This document shows, piece by piece, positions 58,001 through 64,000 of a DNA stretch of 64,000 bases (position 1 is the first letter of the stretch; each line of letters opens with the position of its first letter). The notes beneath the pieces were generated by a model. That model ran no database searches. It saw only the letters and a list, made by a program, of their open reading frames with translations, and had not been told where the DNA came from. The position numbers were made by a program, and so were the translations under genes. The stretch covers positions 36,576,602 to 36,640,601 of the forward strand of contig NC_134850.1 in assembly GCF_965363235.1 (NCBI RefSeq), given 5' to 3'. Source of the DNA: Mytilus galloprovincialis (lineage: Eukaryota; Mollusca; Bivalvia; Mytilida; Mytilidae).

Positions 58001-61000
58001 CCCTAATTACAGATATATATTATAACTCGATCGAAAGCTTATTAATAGAGGAACAGAATGTATATAGTCAATATGTTCTGCAACGTATATTAGAGAAGTA
58101 ACGAAGGACTTAAATATCGAACTACGCGTGAACATCGAGAAATAGCCAATTTTGAATAATGGAAGGGACTGGCAGGACCCTTCAGCCCCTAATTACAGAT
58201 ATATAATATACCTCAATCGAAAGCTTATCAAAAGAGGAACAAAATGTATCAAGTCAATATGTTCCGCAACGCATATTAGAGGAGTAACGAAGGACTTAAA
58301 TATCGAAATACGCGTGAACATTGAGAAATCGGCAATTTTGAATAATGAAATGGAAATTTTGAATAATGGAATGGACTGGCAGGACCCTTCAGCTCCTAAT
58401 TACAAATATATATTATACCTCGATCGAAAGCTTATTAATAGAGGAACAAAATGTATATAGTCAATATGTTCCGCCCTATTAGAGGAGTAACGAATGACTT
58501 AAATATCGAAATACGCGTCAACATTGAGAAACAGCCAATTTTGAATAATGAAATGGAAATTTTGAATAATGGAATGGACTGGCAGGACCCTTCAGCCCCT
58601 AATTATAGATATATATTATACCTCAATCGAAAGCTTATCAAGAAAGGAACAAACGGTATATAGTCAATATGTTCCGTAACGCATATTAGAGGAGAAATGA
58701 AGGACTTAAATATCGAAATACGCGTGAGCATTGCGAAATAGCCAAATTTGAATAATGAAATGGAAATTTTGAATAATGGAATGGACTGACAGGACCCTTC
58801 AGCCCCTAATTACAGATATATATTATAACTAGATCGAAAGCTTATTAATAGAGGAACAAAATGTATATAGTCAATATGTTCTGCAACGCATATTAGAGGA
58901 GTAACGAAGGACTTAAATATCGAACTACGCGTGAACATCGAGAAATAGCCAATTATGAATAATGAAATGGATATTTTGAATAATGAAATGGTTATTTTGA
59001 ATAATGGAATGGACTGCTATGACCCTTTAGCCCCTAATTACAGATATATATTATACCTCAATCGAAAGCTTATCAAGAGAGGAACAAAAGGTATATAGTC
59101 AATATGTTCCGCAACGGATTTTACAGGAGTAACAAAGGACTTAAATTTCAAAATACGCGTGAACATTGAAAAATAACTTATTTTGAATAATGTAATAGAC
59201 TGCTGCAACCCTTCAGTCCCTAATCAAGGCAAAATTTATACACTAAATTAAAGCTTATTGATAGAGGAATAAACTGAGTATAAACGATATGTGCCGCAAT
59301 GACCATTAGAGGGTTTACGGAGGATCAAATGCCAAAATACGCGTGAAAATTAAGAAATAGCCAATTTTGAATAATGAAATAGATATTTTGAATAATGTAA
59401 TGGAATGCTGTGACCCTTTAGCCCTTAATAATAGATAAACCTTACACCTCATTAGAAAGCTTATTACTAGAGGAACAAAATGTATATAGTCAACATGTTC
59501 AGCAACACATATTAGAGGAGTAACGAAGGACCTAAATATTAAAATACGCGTGAAAATTAAGAAATAGCCAATTTTGAATAATGAAATGGATATTTTGAAT
59601 AATGGAATGGACTGGCAGGACCCTTCAGCCCCTAATTACAGATATAAATTGTACCTCAATCGAAAGTTTATCAAGAGAGGAACAAAAGGTATATAGTCAA
59701 TTTGTTCCGCAACGCATATTAGAGGAGTAACAAAGGACTTAAAGATCGAATTACGCGTGAACATTGAGAAATCGGCAATTTTGAATAATGAAATGGATAT
59801 TTTGAATAATGGAATGGACTGGCAGGACCCTTCAGTCCCTAATTACAGATATATATTATACCTTGATCGAAAGCTTCTTAATAGTGGAACAAAATGTATA
59901 TAGTCAATATGTTCCGCAACGCATATTAGAGGAGAAACTAAGGACTCAAATATCGAAATACGCGTGAACATTGATAAAAAGCCAATTTTGAATAATGGAA
60001 GGGACTGGCAGGACCATTCAGCTCCTAACTACAGATATATATTATACCTCGATCGAAAGCTTATTAATAGAGGAACAAAATGTATATAGTCAATATGTTC
60101 CGCCCTATTAGAGGAGTAACGAATGACTTAAATATCGAAATACGCGTCAACATTGAGAAACAGCCAATTTTGAATAATGAAATGGAAATTTTGAATAATG
60201 GAATGGACTGGCAGGACCCTTCAGCCCCTAATTATAGATATATATTATACCTCAATCGAAAGCTTATCAAGAAAGGAACAACGGTATATAGTCAATATGT
60301 TCCGTAACGCATATTAGAGGAGAAATGAAGGACTTAAATATCGAAATACGCGTGAGCATTGAGAAATAGCCAAATTTAAATAATGAAATGGAAATTTTGA
60401 ATAATGGAATGGACTGACAGGACCCTTCAGCCCCTAATTACAGATATATATTATAACTAGATCGAAAGCTTATTAATAGAGGAACAAAATGTATATAGTC
60501 AATATGTTCTGAAACGCATATTAGAGGAGTAACGAAGGACTTAAATATCGAACTACGCGTGAACATCGAGAAATAGCCAATTTTGAATAATGAAATGGAT
60601 ATTTTGAATAATGAAATGGTTATTTTGAATAATGGAATGGACTGCTATGACCCTTTAGCCCCTAATTACAGATATATATTATACCTCAATCGAAAGCTTA
60701 TCAAGAGAGGAACAAAAGGTATATAGTCAATATGTTCCGCAACGGATTTTACAGGAGTAACAAAGGACTTAAATTTCAAAATACGCGTGAACATTGAAAA
60801 ATAACTTATTTTGAATAATGTAATAGACTGCTGCAACCCTTCAGTCCCTAATCAAGGCAAAATTTATACACTAAATTAAAGCTTATTGATAGAGGAATAA
60901 ACTGAGTATAAACGATATGTGCCGCAATGACCATTAGAGGGTTTACGGAGGATCAAATGCCAAAATACGCGTGAAAATTAAGAAATAGCCAATTTTGAAT

Positions 61001-61235
61001 AATGAAATAGATATTTTGAATAATGTAATGGAATGCTGTGACCCTTTAGCCCTTAATAATAGATGAACCTTACACCTCATTAGAAAGCTTATTACGAGAG
61101 GAACAAAATGTATATAGTCAACATGTTCAGCAACACATATTAGAGGAGTAACGAAGGACCTAAATATTAAAATACGCTTGAACATTACGAAATAGGTTAT
61201 TTTGAATAATGGAGTGGACTGCTGCAACCATTCGA
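49055..61235 (+). repeat. 12-kb satellite array, 196-206 bp units
   Basis: About 60 units built on 'tgttccgcaacgaatatt', 'gacctaaatgcc', 'aatacgcgtgaa', 'gaataatgaaatggatattt', 'tgaataatggaatgga', 'gaccctttagcccctaatta', 'cattcgaaagctgatt' and 'caaaatgtatatagtcaa'. To about 56.2 kb the period is 196 bp. Beyond it a second type of about 203-206 bp prevails ('gcatattagaggag', 'ggcaggacccttcag', 'atcgaaagcttatta'). Longer duplications are superimposed. Open frames appear only where a 1-bp deletion makes the unit a multiple of three, so none is called a gene. Confidence 0.95.
49128..49265 (+). repeat. R1 copy inserted at the satellite edge
   Basis: 'gaagatgtggtatgattgcc', 'acacagacattaacaactat' and 'caaagcccataccgcatagt' are flanked by satellite-like text: 'gagggtttacggaggaccta' on the left and 'ttccgcaacgaatatt' on the right. 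Confidence 0.85.
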
Positions 61236-61283
61236 TCCCTAATCAAGACATTCTCTGTGGAAGAAAGAAACACACACACACAC

Positions 61284-62541
61284 AAAAAACAAGAGTGCAC
61301 ACGCTGAAATGTCTCGCCTTCTTTACTAATCATTGATATTATTTTGATAGTCTTTAATATAAAGCTTTATTACAACTGTCACATAAACTCAACATAAACC
61401 AAGAAAATGAAACATTGATCAATTAACCATGAAAATAAGGTCAAGGTCAGATGAACCATGCCAGGTAGACATGTACATCTAACAATTCTTCAATACAACA
61501 AATATAGTTGACATATTGCTTATAAATTAAGAAAAACCGACCAAAACACAAACACATAGCACTTAGCAATGAACCGTGAATATGAGGTCAATCAAATAAA
61601 ACCTGCGCGACTGACATAATTTTATTATAGATAAGTATGTAAATAATTTCCATACACCAAATATAGTTGACTAAATGCATATAGTATTAGAAAATAGACC
61701 AAAACTCAAAAACTTAACTTTGACCACTGAACCATGAAAATGAGGTCAGGGTCAGATGACACCTGTCAGCTAGACATGTACACCTAATAATCAATCCATA
61801 CACCAAATATAGTAAACATATTGCATATAGTATGAGAAAAATAGACCAAAATTCAAAAACTTAACTTTGACCACTGAACCATGAAAATGAGGTCAAGGTC
61901 AGATGACACCTGTCAGCTAGATATGTACACCTTACAATCATTCCATACACCAAATATAGTAGACCTTTTGTATATAGTATAAGAAAAACAGACCAAAACA
62001 CAAAAAACTTAACTATAACCACTGAACAATGAAAAAGAGGTCAAGGTCAGATGACACCTGCCAGTTGGACATGTACACCTTACAGTCCTTCCATACACGA
62101 AATATACTAGACCTATTGCTTATAGTATCTGAGATATAGACTTGAACACCAAAACTTAAACCTTGTTCACCGATCCATGAAATAAGGTCGAGGTCAAGTG
62201 AAAACTGTCTGACGGACATGAGGACCTTGCAAGGTATGCACATACCAAATATAGTTATCTTATTACTAATAATAAGAGAGAATTTATAATTACAAAAAAT
62301 CTTAACTTTTTTTCAAGTTGTCACTGAACCATGAAAATGAGGTCAATGACATTGGACATGTGGCTGACGGAAAGTTCGTAACATGAGGCATCTATATATA
62401 AAGTTTGAAGCATCCAGATCTTCTACCTTCTAAAATATAAAGTTTTTAAAAAGTAATCTAACACCGCCGCCGCCGCCGCCGCCGCTGGATCACTATCCCT
62501 ATGTCGAGCTTTCTGCAACAAAAGATGCAGGCTCGACAATA
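61284..62541 (+). mobile_element. R5 tandem-repeat element, complete copy
   Basis: Starts 'acaagagtgcacacgctgaa' and holds about seven units of 147-157 bp ('gaaccatgaaaatgaggtca', 'gacatgtacaccttacaat'). It then has a CCG run (62463-62486), 'ggatcactatccctatg' and the hairpin 'gtcgagctttctgcaac aaaa gatgcaggctcgac'. A short CA microsatellite precedes it (61269-61283). No coding capacity. It serves as the empty-site reference for the insertion at 27413-28957. Confidence 0.85.
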
Positions 62542-62639
62542 AAAATTCAAAATAGAATAAACACAATGGATTTTACGATTAAAAATATGTCTGATCAGAG
62601 ATAGAATACGGCGAAAGAGGTATAAATTCTGAAAAAAAA

Positions 62640-62951
62640 GTGGACGCTGTTAAGGCCAATCGAGAACAGCGCTGCAATGACGAGGAAATTCTCAAATGGC
62701 AAGGATTAAGGCCGGACTCAACATGGATTGTCAAAGACATTAAAGATGTTGACACGAAGTAAAAGTCTGCAAAATTGTAACCTTGTGCTCGAAAGGGGAA
62801 ACTATTCGCACATGGGAATGTGAGAGATTAAACAAGCAGCTTTCTACCGTCTTGGCAAAGAGAGAGACCGATGGAGCTGTGCAATTTTTGAGCTATGGGA
62901 TTAAAAAATCCAGACACACCGGGTACGTTTCACGACTTTCTGATTTTTCAT
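62640..62951 (+). pseudogene. Degenerate open frame, product not recognised
   Basis: Protein-like reading on the plus strand: VDAVKANREQRCNDEEILKW and PDSTWIVKDIKDVDTK, stop, then an uninterrupted KVCKIVTLCSKGETIRTWEC to GYVSRLSDFS with a final TAA at 62949. It lies beside the broken gene at 63079-63745 in the same orientation and may be part of the same dead element. I cannot name a family. Confidence 0.4.
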
Positions 62952-63078
62952 AAGGATGTAGGATCGAGAGTGTTAGGATAGGTTTTGTAGGTCCCAAAAC
63001 TGGGTCTGAAAAACAGTGAACTGGGGATGGTGTTTTTGGGGTGACCTAAATTGATTTTTTTATTGTTAGGATAAAGAC

Positions 63079-63745
63079 ATGAATCCAATAGTGAACATGG
63101 AGTTAGTAGTTGAAAACGTGAAAGCCCTGAGAGGTATAGTCAAAATGAACCACCTTCGAGGGTATTCCCGGTTGAGGAAAGATCAGTTGGTTGAGAGGTG
63201 ATAGAAACGAAGACAAATCTTAAATTTCATCGTCGTCCCAAACCCCACACGAGGAAGGAGATTATCAGCCAGACAAAACAACTTGGGTTGAAAGGGGTTA
63301 GCAGGCTGTCGATAGATCGACTGCTAAAGAAGGTGCAGGAAAAGATTTGGGAAGATAGGAAGGCCACTGGGGATAACATTGAGGTACATTTGCCGTAGAA
63401 AGCCTTTAAAGATGTATTTACTACCTGGAATATGACCCCATCATGGCATGGATGTGCAGACCCCCTTGAGGTCTCTCGGGTGTCACGTGGGGAACTTATA
63501 GAATATGGGCATTGTAAGGGGCAAACCAATGTGATCATGCACTGTACCTTTGAAAAGATTAATCCAACAGGTAAGGCGGATGATGAGAACGAGAGATACT
63601 TTCACTCTGGAAACTAGATTTTCACCGCGGCCAAGGACTTGGTTGAAACCCTTGAGAAGATAGATGAAAAGATCGTAGAAAAGATTGCCCGGTTGACCTC
63701 TGACAAAACTAGGGAAATGGTGAATACTTCCTCGGTCCAGTGGGG
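63079..63745 (+). pseudogene. Broken gene with SAP-like N-terminal motif
   Basis: ATG at 63079 gives MNPIVNMELVVENVKALRGI then MNHLRGYSRLRKDQLVER, resembling the SAP/Rho-N-like 'RGY..LRK.eLv' helix-turn-helix seen in several invertebrate mobile elements. A stop and frameshift at about 63198 lead into a second similar motif (LGLKGVSRLSIDRLLKKV). The frame then runs through stops at 63396 and 63615 to YGHCKGQTNVIMHCTFEK, YFHSGN and VETLEKIDEKIVEKIARLTS. About 220 residues in all; family not recognised. A gene of a large DNA transposon is possible but unproven. Confidence 0.5.
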
Positions 63746-63751
63746 GGTGTA

Positions 63752-64000
63752 ATTCTATTAGCTATAAATGGTTTTTGTATTTTTGACGAATACAACCAAC
63801 TCAGAACGATTTGGCTATCACACCAAAATGTAATTTCTGTAATTCCTAAAATATTTGACACATGTTTAGCCAATTTCGCTCCAACTACGGCGCCCATCAA
63901 CTCCAACCGCGGCAAAGTAATTACTTTAAGCGGTGCAGCTCTGTTTTTAGCCATAACTAATTGCGAATGTTTTCCTTGTACAATGTAGGCGCATGCTCCA
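63752..64000 (-). pseudogene. BEL/Pao retrotransposon pol fragment (RNase H region)
   Basis: The minus frame, entering from the window edge, reads GACAYIVQGKHSQLVMAKNR, APLKVITLPRLELMGAVVGA, and ITFWCDSQIVLSWLYSSK, then FIANRIT. This matches the RNase H-like block of BEL/Pao polyproteins (PRLEL...A, the acidic DS pair, W..S, F.ANR). After FIANRIT the family sequence ends abruptly near 63755 and the frame runs on into unrelated sequence, so the 3' part of pol is lost. The 5' part lies outside the window. Confidence 0.85.

Noticed and set aside
56584..60307. Open frames of 70-102 codons in the satellite (LNNEMDILNNGMD...)
   Set aside because: They come from units whose length happens to be a multiple of three; neighbouring units carry stops and shifted frames.
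49270..61235. CENP-B box in the satellite
   Set aside because: The reverse strand has 'attcgttgcggaacata', which matches only the TTCGTTG half; the essential A and CGGG are missing.
49055..61235. CRISPR array
   Set aside because: Regular spacing, but whole units are repeated without unique spacers, and the DNA is animal; it is a satellite.

Overview
The window is eukaryotic DNA, AT-rich and intron-containing, with no operons or bacterial signals. Several dispersed repeats (the 'tgtggtatgattgccaatgagac' and 'aaggccagaggctcctgacttggg' types) are ones I associate with marine mussels, so a bivalve of the Mytilus type is the best guess. That attribution rests on memory of repeat families, not on a search. 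Most of the sequence is mobile or tandem repeat.

Two real genes could be assembled by hand from exons with matching phases and GT/AG borders, both on the minus strand. (1) An ortholog of TMEM222 (DUF778/RTE1-like membrane protein) runs from the ATG at 36480 to the stop at 24015 in six coding exons. It encodes a complete 190-residue protein. (2) A single-pass membrane protein with an extracellular C-type-lectin-like domain occupies four coding exons between 44886 and 40056. Its signal-peptide exon was not found. The lectin fold is recognisable, but the usual calcium and sugar motifs (EPN/QPD, WND) are missing.

Layout. 1-17.7 kb: a roughly 0.75 kb repeat occurs twice in inverted orientation (540-1265 and 13335-14110), each copy having a GTTGAAT-type minisatellite on its outer side. 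The right array is 3.3 kb. Between them lie a SINE-like retroposon, degenerate coding remnants and dispersed repeats. 17.7-21.1 kb: a dispersed repeat, then two broken LINE reverse-transcriptase fragments joined head to tail. 22.2-36.5 kb: TMEM222, whose introns carry many nested elements. Two of the insertions can be placed exactly because an uninterrupted copy of the target repeat is also in the window. 37-39.8 kb: dispersed repeats. 39.8-44.9 kb: the lectin gene. 45.07-48.4 kb: a 441-bp tandem array in which every unit carries a tRNA-like pol III promoter, ending in one inverted unit. 48.9-61.2 kb: a 12-kb satellite (about 196-206 bp units, two subfamilies, higher-order duplications). 61.3-64 kb: a tandem-repeat element, a broken gene with SAP-like motifs, and a BEL/Pao retrotransposon fragment at the window edge.

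The most interesting structural points are: the foldback-like inverted minisatellite arrangement; the tRNA-promoter-bearing array with two alternating unit types and an inverted end; and a recurring architecture in several unrelated-looking repeats (start, internal tandem units, simple repeat, terminal hairpin). That last pattern suggests one class of non-autonomous, perhaps Helitron/Helentron-like, elements.
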